DNA of 5,838 bases from CAYLZW01 sp964388085. Its GTDB lineage: Bacteria; Myxococcota; UBA727; CAYLZW01. The translations under genes and the position numbers were made by a program. Where the stretch lies: contig CAYLZW010000347.1 in NCBI GenBank assembly GCA_964388085.1, positions 1 through 5,838 on the forward strand, written 5' to 3'. A model generated the notes under the pieces. The model did not search any database, had not been told where the DNA came from, and was given only the letters and a program-made list of their open reading frames with translations. This document shows positions 1 through 5,261 of this stretch, one piece after another (the first letter of the stretch is position 1; the number at the start of each line of letters is the position of its first letter).

Positions 1-1484
1 CCGATGGTCGCGAACGGGCCCATGGACGCGTACACGTGGTAGCTGCCGCTCGGCAGCTCGACGGTGACCGGATCTTTCACGAGGAAGCGATTGCAGGCCG
101 GGCTCGGTCCGTAGGGGTACGCGAGCAGCGGCGCGCACTCGTCGGGCGCCGTGCCGAGAAAGCGCGCGCCGACATCGGCGGCGGTGGCGTCGTCGCCCGG
201 GATCACCCACACCATGGCGTCGGCCGGCTGCCCCTGCACTTGCACGGCGACGGTGAGCTCCCCCGCGGCCGGGATGTCGATGTCGTCGAGCGACACATCG
301 GCGCGGCCCACCGGCGCGCGCGCGCTCGCGACCACCTCGCCGAAGGCGATGACCTCGACGACGTACTCGCGATCGGCGGGCACGCTGGCGCTGAATTGTC
401 CGTCGTCGTCCGGCATCACGACGGTCCAGGGAGTGCGCAGCGCCGGCGGGTCGCTCTGGCGACCCTCGCTGATCTGCACGATGGCGCGGTCGCGCTGCTC
501 GAGGCCCGCGGCGCCCGCGACCGTGACGCGGCCGCTGATGCGCGCGTGCGGCTCCTCGAACAGGCGCTCGCGGACCTCGAGGGCGAGGTCGGCCGCGGGC
601 TGAACGCCGCGACCGTTCGCGGCCAGGTGAATGCGTTCGTAGACGAGGTAGTCGCCCGGACGCACCACCTTGCGCGGCCCGCCGGCGCCCGAGACCGTGT
701 CCGACTGGAAGCCCTCGAGGTGGTCCTCGCTGCAGCTCACGCTGGCGTAGCTCGCGGCCGGCTCCACCCAGGAGGCCGCGGACAAAAACGGCATATCGCG
801 GAAGGCGTCATTGACGGTGCTGAGCCCGAACGAGGGGTGCTGAAAGCCGATGCCCGGCACCGGCGAGAAGCCCCAATTCTGCCGGCCGCCCCACCAATAG
901 CCGTCCAGGTTCGCCCACACGGCGTCGTCGTCACCGCCGTGCACCATCTCGGTGCGCACGCGCACGCCGGGCTCGCAGGGGCGCACCTCGTAACGGGAGT
1001 ACACCTTCTTGCGCGCGTCACCGGCGAGGTGACCCTTCACCTGCACCGCGACGAAGCCGTCTCCCTCGAGCAGCTCCATGCTCGTGTACACGACCGTGTC
1101 CTCGGGCAGGAAGCCGACCGCGTGCACGATCTGGTTCAGCGAGTCGTTGTCGTCTCCCGTCGTCGAGAGATCGAGCAAAAAGCCGCCGCTCATGCCGATG
1201 TAGTTCTCGTTCTCGATGGCGTCGATGACGGCCGTGACGCGGCTGTTGCCGAGCATGACGTCGCCGACGGCGCCGAAGGCCTCGAGCCCGCCGGGCACGT
1301 CGTCACCGGCCTCGATCACGCGCAGCACGAGGCTCGTGTCCTCGCAGCTCGGGGCCTCGAGCTCCGCGCACGGCGGCGGCACCACGCAGCCCTCGCTGCC
1401 GTCGAGGCACCCTTCTTTCGTGCAGCCGCTCGCGCCGATGAGCGCGGGCAGCAGCGTGACGACGAGCAAGGCACAGGTACGCAT
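1..1484 (-). CDS. Large secreted lipoprotein, N-terminal 494 residues; likely CehA/McbA-type (PHP-domain) family, C-terminus outside window
   Basis: I see a lipoprotein signal: a hydrophobic stretch at residues 5-17, then A18-S19-G20-C21. An A at -3 is a weak but allowed lipobox. Residues 22-50 form a short Cys-containing linker. Residues 52-290 look like one beta-rich domain with a GDVMLGNSRVTAVID strand pair near 74-88 and an aromatic loop GYWWGGRQNWGF at 195-206. Residues 275-310 (RPGDYLVYERIHL, then a helix) resemble the hinge of myxobacterial CehA/McbA-like proteins. Two small beta-sandwich segments follow: 313-405 (ISGRVTVAG..., carboxypeptidase-regulatory-like) and 408-494, ending VELPSGSYHVYASMGP. 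In that family this last pattern lies just before a PHP metallohydrolase domain, so I infer one beyond base 1. The start is ATG 1484, with GGAGG 8 nt upstream. The frame is open to the window edge. The gene is divergent from the one at 1647. Coding is firm; the family is moderate; substrate unknown. Confidence 0.87.
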   Translation of the reverse strand, partial: MRTCALLVVTLLPALIGASGCTKEGCLDGSEGCVVPPPCAELEAPSCEDTSLVLRVIEAGDDVPGGLEAFGAVGDVMLGNSRVTAVIDAIENENYIGMSGGFLLDLSTTGDDNDSLNQIVHAVGFLPEDTVVYTSMELLEGDGFVAVQVKGHLAGDARKKVYSRYEVRPCEPGVRVRTEMVHGGDDDAVWANLDGYWWGGRQNWGFSPVPGIGFQHPSFGLSTVNDAFRDMPFLSAASWVEPAASYASVSCSEDHLEGFQSDTVSGAGGPRKVVRPGDYLVYERIHLAANGRGVQPAADLALEVRERLFEEPHARISGRVTVAGAAGLEQRDRAIVQISEGRQSDPPALRTPWTVVMPDDDGQFSASVPADREYVVEVIAFGEVVASARAPVGRADVSLDDIDIPAAGELTVAVQVQGQPADAMVWVIPGDDATAADVGARFLGTAPDECAPLLAYPYGPSPACNRFLVKDPVTVELPSGSYHVYASMGPFATI

Positions 1485-1492
1485 AGGGAGAG

Positions 1493-1497
1493 CCTCC
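1493..1497 (-). promoter_or_regulatory. Shine-Dalgarno of the 1484 lipoprotein gene
   Basis: On the minus strand GGAGG lies 8 nt before ATG 1484. It fixes the start of the left-hand lipoprotein and places the lipoprotein signal exactly at the N-terminus. Confidence 0.75.
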
Positions 1498-1499
1498 GG

Positions 1500-1512
1500 T
1501 TCACCCGGTGAA
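1500..1512. promoter_or_regulatory. Perfect 6-bp dyad TTCACC-C-GGTGAA, candidate operator
   Basis: The arms TTCACC (1500-1505) and GGTGAA (1507-1512) are perfectly complementary around a single C. The dyad lies just upstream of the Shine-Dalgarno sequence of the 1484 gene, inside its predicted leader. The heptamer TTCACCC (1500-1506) recurs at 1638-1644, right before the start of the divergent gene at 1647. Sharing one motif next to both starts would fit a common regulator. The motif is short, so chance occurrence is possible. Confidence 0.35.
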
Positions 1513-1521
1513 GAGCTTCCG

Positions 1522-1546
1522 TTCGCGCGGGCGAGCCCGACGCGAA
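1522..1546. promoter_or_regulatory. Strong nested inverted repeat in the leader of the 1484 gene
   Basis: TTCGCG (1522-1527) pairs with CGCGAA (1541-1546), and inside it CGGGC (1528-1532) pairs with GCCCG (1535-1539), leaving one unpaired A at 1540. As RNA this gives about ten base pairs closed by a 4-nt loop with a single bulge. On the minus strand it would sit at the very 5' end of the lipoprotein transcript if the proposed -10 element at 1554-1559 is right. It could be a 5' stabilising hairpin or a protein-binding site. There is no U-tract on either side, so it is not a canonical intrinsic terminator. Confidence 0.45.
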
Positions 1547-1553
1547 TCGGCGC

Positions 1554-1559
1554 AGGCTA
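1554..1559 (-). promoter_or_regulatory. Candidate extended -10 element for the 1484 lipoprotein gene
   Basis: The minus strand reads TGCTAGCCT, fitting an extended -10 (TGn followed by TAnnnT) with the hexamer TAGCCT at 1554-1559. Transcription would begin near 1547, giving a leader of about 60 nt. No convincing -35 is seen 16-18 bp upstream. This is the only promoter-like element I can pick out in the 162-bp divergent region, and it is inferred from sequence pattern only. Confidence 0.3.
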
Positions 1560-1607
1560 GCAGGCAGCGCGCGCAAGTCCCGCACGAGTCGACGGCCCGT
1601 CGCGCCG

Positions 1608-1615
1608 GGAGGTGA
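1608..1615 (+). promoter_or_regulatory. Perfect anti-Shine-Dalgarno complement, 31 nt before the ATG
   Basis: GGAGGTGA is an ideal ribosome-binding sequence, but 31 nt separate it from ATG 1647, and no start codon in that frame lies between. A GTG at 1634 opens only an Arg-rich shadow frame. The end of the motif (GGTGA, 1611-1615) can pair with TCACC (1639-1643) directly before the start, extended by a GG/CC pair past one mismatch. It may bind the ribosome through an intervening fold, may be sequestered, or may be coincidental. Confidence 0.35.
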
Positions 1616-1646
1616 CAGCGGCCGCGAGCGCCGGTGTTTCACCCCC

Positions 1647-2132
1647 ATGCTCCCGCGCCTCGCCGCCATCGTCGTCCTGTCGGGAGCGGTCGCTTCGCTG
1701 CACGGGACCCTCGGCGGCGCGCGCGAGCACGACGCCGCGGCGGCGAGCGCGCAGGGAACGCTGCGGCTCTATCGCCTGTCTGGCGGCGCGGTGCAGCCGC
1801 TCGAGGACGGCGACGCCGCGGCCGGCGGGGATCGCGTGCAGCTCGCCTACGACGCGGGGGCACACGCGTACGGCGTCATCTTCAGCGTCGACGACCGCGC
1901 TCACGTCACGCTGCACTTCCCTCGCTACGCCGACGACTCCACGCTCCTCGATCGCCCAAGGGGCGTGCTGCGCTCCTCCTTCGAGCTCGACGACGCGCGC
2001 GGCGCGGAGCGCTTCTACTTCGTCACGGGGGAGCGCCCGCTCGACGTCCGCCGTGCGCTGCGCCGCAGAGGTAGGCCATTGATTTCGTTGCAGAAACCTG
2101 CGGACGCACCGCGCGCCCGAGGGGTGCGATAA
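1647..2132 (+). CDS. Small exported DUF4384-like envelope protein
   Basis: This 161-residue protein starts with a hydrophobic segment (residues 5-19) that may be a Sec signal with an A-V-A cleavage motif at 14-16, or a single membrane anchor. A low-complexity Ala stretch follows at 29-36. Residues 38-148 form one compact domain: GTLRLYRLSGG, GDRVQLAYDAG, AYGVIFSVDDR, VTLHFP, then ELDDARGAERFYFVTGERPLDV. This order of motifs is what I know from DUF4384-like proteins of myxobacteria, often encoded near ECF sigma factors or caspase-like genes, where the role is not established. No sigma factor gene is seen here. ATG 1647 is the only reasonable start in frame; its ribosome-binding site is odd (see 1608-1615). 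It ends 7 nt before the next gene, so the two are probably cotranscribed. Coding is likely; family assignment is from memory of the motif pattern. Confidence 0.78.
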   Translation: MLPRLAAIVVLSGAVASLHGTLGGAREHDAAAASAQGTLRLYRLSGGAVQPLEDGDAAAGGDRVQLAYDAGAHAYGVIFSVDDRAHVTLHFPRYADDSTLLDRPRGVLRSSFELDDARGAERFYFVTGERPLDVRRALRRRGRPLISLQKPADAPRARGVR

Positions 2133-2139
2133 TGGCCCC

Positions 2140-2937
2140 ATGCGCCTCGTCGCCGCCATCGCCGTCGTCGTGTTGACCGGCTGCCCGCAGTCGCTCGCCG
2201 GTCTCGGGACCGCCGCGGAGCAGGGTGACGGCCTGCCGCCGAACCGCGATGTCCTGCGCGACGCGGGCGCGCCCGACGCCGGCCAAGGCCTCGACGACGA
2301 CGCCGGTCCTCCGCCGCCGCCTCCTCCAGGCGACGCCGGACCCGCGCCCGACGCTGGCGACCCCGGCGCCGCCTGCGTCACCTGGCAGGACTGCCCCCCC
2401 TGGCTCGGCGATCCGAGCTCCGGCTTCGCGTGCGTCGACGGGCAGTGCGCGTGCGACCCCGAGGGCACCCTCTCCGAAGGCTGCGGGCAGGCCGGCGGCT
2501 TTTGGAACGCCGGCACCTGCTACTGCGACCTCCTCGACGAGGACGAGCCCGCCGCCTGCAACGTCTGGCAGGACTGCCCGCCGCACTACGAGAGCACGCA
2601 GTCGGGCTACGAGTGCATCGCCCAGCAATGCACCTGCGACCCGGACGGCACCTACCAGGGCAATTGCGCGACGCAGGGCGGCTATTGGGTGGCGCCCGAG
2701 TGCTTCTGCGCGTTCAACGACGACGGGCCGCCTGGCTATGACCCCGAGCCCGACTGCTGGTGGCACCTCGAGGAGCCGCTCTGCGATCCCGACCGCTGGG
2801 TCGACACCTCGCACTACGAGACCGAGTGCGGCTACCAGAATGACGAATACGTCTGCGAAAACGTCTGGGTCTCGAGCGGCTATTACGAGGACGGCGCCTG
2901 CCCACCGCCCTACTGGGAGCAGCGCTGCTACGGCTGA
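2140..2937 (+). CDS. Cysteine-rich repeat lipoprotein with Asp-Ala-Gly/Pro linker
   Basis: The 265-residue product begins with a clear lipoprotein signal, VVVLTGC, with the lipidated Cys at 15. Residues 40-75 are a flexible linker with five DAG triplets and seven consecutive prolines. Two tandem 61-residue repeats follow (78-138 and 139-199), each with eight Cys in identical spacing and shared motifs WQDCPP, QC-x-CDP-x-GT and GG-x-W. The tail (205-265) has six Cys alternating 9 and 15 residues apart. All 22 Cys after the lipidated one are in these regular registers, which suggests disulphide-stabilised surface modules behind a spacer. I do not recognise a named domain or an enzyme. Start ATG 2140 lies 7 nt after the previous stop; GAGGGG at 2119-2124 is rather far (15 nt), so translational coupling is plausible. 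Similar linker-bearing lipoproteins are common in Myxococcota. Confidence 0.86.
   Translation: MRLVAAIAVVVLTGCPQSLAGLGTAAEQGDGLPPNRDVLRDAGAPDAGQGLDDDAGPPPPPPPGDAGPAPDAGDPGAACVTWQDCPPWLGDPSSGFACVDGQCACDPEGTLSEGCGQAGGFWNAGTCYCDLLDEDEPAACNVWQDCPPHYESTQSGYECIAQQCTCDPDGTYQGNCATQGGYWVAPECFCAFNDDGPPGYDPEPDCWWHLEEPLCDPDRWVDTSHYETECGYQNDEYVCENVWVSSGYYEDGACPPPYWEQRCYG
2371..2553 (+). repeat. Protein repeat copy 1 (residues 78-138) of the Cys-rich lipoprotein
   Basis: The Cys sit at residues 79, 85, 98, 103, 105, 115, 127 and 129. Successive gaps are 6, 13, 5, 2, 10, 12 and 2 residues, identical to copy 2. About half of the first 52 aligned positions are identical between the copies. Confidence 0.8.
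2554..2736 (+). repeat. Protein repeat copy 2 (residues 139-199) of the Cys-rich lipoprotein
   Basis: The Cys sit at residues 140, 146, 159, 164, 166, 176, 188 and 190, exactly 61 residues after their counterparts in copy 1. Conserved framing is WQDCPP near the start and GG-x-W before the final C-x-C. Confidence 0.8.
2752..2934 (+). repeat. Cys ladder with 24-residue period (residues 205-265)
   Basis: Cys 206/215, 230/239 and 254/263 form three pairs, 9 residues apart within a pair and 24 between pairs. The first two units share WV (220-221, 243-244) and (H/Y)YE (225-227, 248-250), shifted by one residue relative to the Cys. The third unit is cut short by the stop codon. The segment is rich in Trp and Tyr. 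Confidence 0.6.
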
Positions 2938-2940
2938 GCA

Positions 2941-2978
2941 CGCGCCTCAGCCACAAAAGCGCCCCTGGCTGAGGCGCG
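2941..2978. terminator. 13-bp perfect stem between convergent genes, probable terminator lacking a U-tract
   Basis: CGCGCCTCAGCCA (2941-2953) and TGGCTGAGGCGCG (2966-2978) are perfectly complementary around a 12-nt loop. The stem begins 4 nt after the stop of the plus-strand operon and also covers the last codons and stop of the minus-strand zinc-ribbon gene. A second, competing 7-bp perfect stem uses GGCTGAG (2932-2938) and CTCAGCC (2946-2952), and includes both stop codons. No T-run follows on either strand. I infer a bidirectional, hairpin-only terminator or a barrier limiting convergent read-through. Confidence 0.5.
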
Positions 2979-4131
2979 CGAGCTCGCCCTCGTCGAGCCA
3001 ACTGGCGCCGCAGCCGACGCAGAGATCGATGATGACGTCGTCGCTGAGCAGCACCGGCGCCATCGCGCGCGCGCACGATGGGCAGACGCTGCCGTCGCCT
3101 TTGGCCCCCCGCGCGGCCTCGCTGAGGTCGCCCGGCGTCTTGCCGAGCGGCTCGAGCACCACGCGGCGTACGGCGTCCCGGTCGAGCAGCCGTCCGCCAC
3201 AGCGGGTGCACTCGCGCTCCGCGAGCTCGCCGGCGGGCGGGTCGAGGAACACCATGCGACAGCTCGGGCAGGGGAAGCGCTCGAGGCCACCGCTGTCGCG
3301 GGAGCGCTGCAGAAGGTTGCCGAGGCTGGCGAAGGCCTCGAGGCGCCGTTCGATCTCTTCTCCGAGGGCGACGCCGCGATCGTGCGCGATCAACGAGAGC
3401 GCGCTCGATCCGAGCGTGCACGACGACAACGACCAGCTGAGCTGGGCGATGCGCGAGAGGTGAAAGCGCACCTCGAGGGCGAGCAGCAGGCCCGAGAGCG
3501 CGTCCTCGCGCGCGCCGGCGTCGAGGGTGCCGCCCCTCTGCAAGAGCTCGAGCACGCCGTCGAAGCCCGCCTGCTTCGCGGCCGGCGTGACGTGAAAGCC
3601 GGCGATGGCCTTTACGACCTCGTCGGCGAAGGCGCGGTCGGCGGCGGGGTGCAGCACGAGGCGGACGAGCCAGGCGGCCTCGCCGCGCGCGATCACGGGA
3701 TAGCTGCCGCGCGCGAGCTCGGGGAGCGCTTCGGCGAACGCGGCGCGCAGCTCGTCTCTGTCGTGGTCGGGGGAGAGCTTTGGCAGGCCTGTCTTCGGTG
3801 GGCCGAGGTCGACGCTGCCGAGCGCCCCGAACAGGCGCTGCTCGAGGCGGGGATAGAGGTGCGCGCGCTCCTCCGCGCGATACGAGGGCAACGCGACGGT
3901 CAACTGCCAGCGGTTGCCGAGCACACCGGGCGTGACGTCGACGCGCACGGCGCCAAAGGCAGTGACCGCGTCGGCGGACAGCCGCCGGCCGTTGGTGCGC
4001 GGCCGCAGCGCGCCGTTCTCGAGCAGGCGCTCGAGCAGCGCGCTGGAGCGCTTCCTGATGATGAACAGCGACGGCAGCGCGCTTGCGCCGAGGGCGCCAA
4101 AGGCGGCGAGGGCCAGGGCGAGCGGCTCCAT
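2947..4131 (-). CDS. Membrane-anchored protein with two C-terminal zf-TFIIB-type zinc ribbons
   Basis: The protein has 394 residues. Residues 4-25 are a single hydrophobic helix followed by IRKRS, so the rest should lie in the cytoplasm. Residues 30-285 are a mixed alpha/beta region that I do not recognise, with only one Cys (238). Two zinc ribbons follow. Ribbon one has C288-x2-C291 and C308-x2-C311, followed by GGRLLDRDAV. Ribbon two has C350-x2-C353 and C371-x2-C374, followed by WLDEGEL (378-384), the signature of the zf-TFIIB family. All eight metal ligands are present. Such ribbons usually mediate binding to proteins or nucleic acids; the role here is unknown. ATG 4131 is chosen because it gives the anchor helix directly and no other in-frame start is close, though no good Shine-Dalgarno precedes it. 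It lies 66 nt after the HAMP gene on the same strand and ends 9 nt from a convergent gene. Confidence 0.87.
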   Translation of the reverse strand: MEPLALALAAFGALGASALPSLFIIRKRSSALLERLLENGALRPRTNGRRLSADAVTAFGAVRVDVTPGVLGNRWQLTVALPSYRAEERAHLYPRLEQRLFGALGSVDLGPPKTGLPKLSPDHDRDELRAAFAEALPELARGSYPVIARGEAAWLVRLVLHPAADRAFADEVVKAIAGFHVTPAAKQAGFDGVLELLQRGGTLDAGAREDALSGLLLALEVRFHLSRIAQLSWSLSSCTLGSSALSLIAHDRGVALGEEIERRLEAFASLGNLLQRSRDSGGLERFPCPSCRMVFLDPPAGELAERECTRCGGRLLDRDAVRRVVLEPLGKTPGDLSEAARGAKGDGSVCPSCARAMAPVLLSDDVIIDLCVGCGASWLDEGELARLSQGRFCG

Positions 4132-4197
4132 GCCCTGGCAGGATAGCGGCGTTCGAGGCGCCTGACCTTCACGCAGCGCGTGCGCGCGGCGATGTCG
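4132..4197 (-). promoter_or_regulatory. 66-nt gap with a possible leaderless promoter for the zinc-ribbon gene
   Basis: On the minus strand TATCCT (4140-4145) lies 8 nt before ATG 4131, and there is no clear ribosome-binding site. A start site 6-8 nt downstream of this -10-like hexamer would fall at or next to the ATG, giving a leaderless or nearly leaderless mRNA. No convincing -35 is present. Cotranscription from the upstream HAMP gene is equally possible. A small stem CACGC-GCT-GCGTG also lies in the gap, too weak to call a terminator. Confidence 0.22.
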
Positions 4198-5247
4198 TCA
4201 GCGAAGGAGCCGCGGCAGCAGCGAGACCTCGCCGTCCTGTACGCGCACCTCGAAGCGCACCGCGCGGCAGGCGTGGGCCTCGAGCAGCCGCGCCATCTCG
4301 TCCTCGAGCGTCTCGGCGAAGGCGTCGTACTCGAGGTCGTCGGTGTCCTCGTCGTGCGCGCGCTTGGCGTCGACGAACTCACGGAACAACGCGCGCATGT
4401 CGAAGGGCGGCAGCGCTCGCTCTTGTTCCCCGTCGTCGAGGTGCAGCTCGCCGGCCTCGGGCGCAGCGGGCTCGTCCGGCGCGGGCTCCTCGTCGGGACC
4501 GCTCGAGCGCGACAGCAGGCCGTCGATGGCGGTGTCGTTGTCGGCGGCCGCGTCGGCGAGCGCCGCGGCGCTCTCTTCGGCCCCGTCGTCGTCGCGCTCG
4601 TCCGCGGCTGGGGGTTCGGGGGTGGCGCGCGCGGGCTCCGGTGCTCGCCGCTTCGCCTTGCCGCTCGGCTTGGCTCGCGCTTGGGGCTCGCCCACCCTCA
4701 CCTCGGGCTCCGGCTCCGGCTCCGGCTCGGGCGGCTCGGCCGCCACCTTCGCCTTCGCCCTCGCCTTCGCCGCTCGCTCCTCGGCGTCGATCGCCTGGGC
4801 GGCCTTCTGCTTCTTCGAGATGACGCGCACCTCGCCGAGGTCCGGGTGGCCGCCGCCCTCGGTCTCCATCCAGGCGGGCCGCTCCTGCCGGCGCTTGGTC
4901 TTGATGGGACCGAGGTTCGGGTCCTCGTGCTCGGTCAGCGCCGCGGCGACCTCGTTGTAGGTGCGCGCGATGTCCTCGAGGTCGCCGAAGCTCTCGTAGT
5001 CGAGGCGGCGATCGCGCGAGCCGCGGGCCAGCGCGCGCATGGCGTCGAGCAGCTCCTCGCGGCGCTCGAGCGGGTTGCGCGTGACGACGAACACCGTCGC
5101 CGCCAGGGCCGCGAGCAGCAGCACGTCGATGAGCAGGCGCAGGCGCGCGGCCTCGGGGCTCTCCCGCACGACCAGGAAGAACCCGAGCCCGGCCGCGAGG
5201 ACGCAGGCGACGACGACGGCGGTGAGCAAGCGGGAGCGAGGGTTCAT
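4198..5247 (-). CDS. Two-helix HAMP protein with MXAN_5187-like C-terminal domain
   Basis: The 349-residue protein has two membrane helices (7-27 and 36-55) joined by only about eight residues, so no periplasmic sensor exists. Residues 56-108 match a HAMP signal-relay domain: TRNPLERREELLDAMRALARG, then FGDLEDIARTYNEVAAAL. Residues 109-280 are a long low-complexity linker, with Lys/Ala-rich 145-170, a Pro-Glu repeat at 172-182 and an acidic 213-275. Residues 282-345 (FREFVDAKRA, LEYDAFAETLEDEMARLL, CRAVRFEVRVQDGEVSL) resemble the C-terminal domain of the myxobacterial MXAN_5187 family, function unknown. No kinase, cyclase or methyl-accepting region is present. ATG 5247 is preferred (AAGG 5 nt upstream, 14 nt after the previous stop). 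An in-frame GTG at 5265 overlaps that stop and would add six residues. The frame stays open further upstream, but that stretch is the shadow of the neighbouring gene. Confidence 0.87.
   Translation of the reverse strand: MNPRSRLLTAVVVACVLAAGLGFFLVVRESPEAARLRLLIDVLLLAALAATVFVVTRNPLERREELLDAMRALARGSRDRRLDYESFGDLEDIARTYNEVAAALTEHEDPNLGPIKTKRRQERPAWMETEGGGHPDLGEVRVISKKQKAAQAIDAEERAAKARAKAKVAAEPPEPEPEPEPEVRVGEPQARAKPSGKAKRRAPEPARATPEPPAADERDDDGAEESAAALADAAADNDTAIDGLLSRSSGPDEEPAPDEPAAPEAGELHLDDGEQERALPPFDMRALFREFVDAKRAHDEDTDDLEYDAFAETLEDEMARLLEAHACRAVRFEVRVQDGEVSLLPRLLR
4706..4729 (+). repeat. Hexanucleotide tandem repeat (GGCTCC)3 plus GGCTCG
   Basis: Four consecutive six-base units lie inside the HAMP gene and encode part of its Pro-Glu linker (residues about 173-180) on the minus strand. 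Changes in copy number would stay in frame and alter only linker length. Confidence 0.7.
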
Positions 5248-5252
5248 TTTCG

Positions 5253-5256
5253 CCTT
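5253..5256 (-). promoter_or_regulatory. Shine-Dalgarno deciding the start of the HAMP gene
   Basis: On the minus strand AAGG lies 5 nt before ATG 5247, in the 14-nt gap after the upstream stop. It favours ATG 5247 over the overlapping GTG at 5265, which has no such element in the GC-rich sequence before it. Confidence 0.5.
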
Positions 5257-5261
5257 GCTTA

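Noticed and set aside
36..1511. 491-codon open frame on the plus strand
   Set aside because: It lies antisense to the left lipoprotein, is rich in Arg, His and Ala with no domain pattern, and would cover the other gene's ribosome-binding site. The minus strand gives a signal peptide, lipobox and beta-rich domains.
1552..1565. Direct repeat GCAGGC-TA-GCAGGC as an operator or attachment site
   Set aside because: Only two six-base copies in GC-rich sequence, with no integrase or other mobile gene nearby.
2132..2176. 14-residue open frame with ATG overlapping the TAA of the DUF4384-like gene
   Set aside because: It has better spacing to GAGGGG than ATG 2140, but the peptide is Ser/Pro-rich low complexity; at most it may aid translational coupling.
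1557..2814. Two long minus-strand frames (1557-2516 and 2023-2814)
   Set aside because: They overlap the plus-strand operon, consist of low-complexity Arg/Ala/Gly/Pro sequence and carry no recognisable motif. The plus strand has lipobox and precise Cys repeats.
2225..3463. 412-codon plus-strand frame spanning two genes
   Set aside because: Ser/Arg/Thr/Ala-rich shadow that crosses the convergent junction and runs antisense into the zinc-ribbon gene.
3382..4146. 254-codon plus-strand frame
   Set aside because: Antisense shadow of the zinc-ribbon gene, with no ribosome-binding site or domain.
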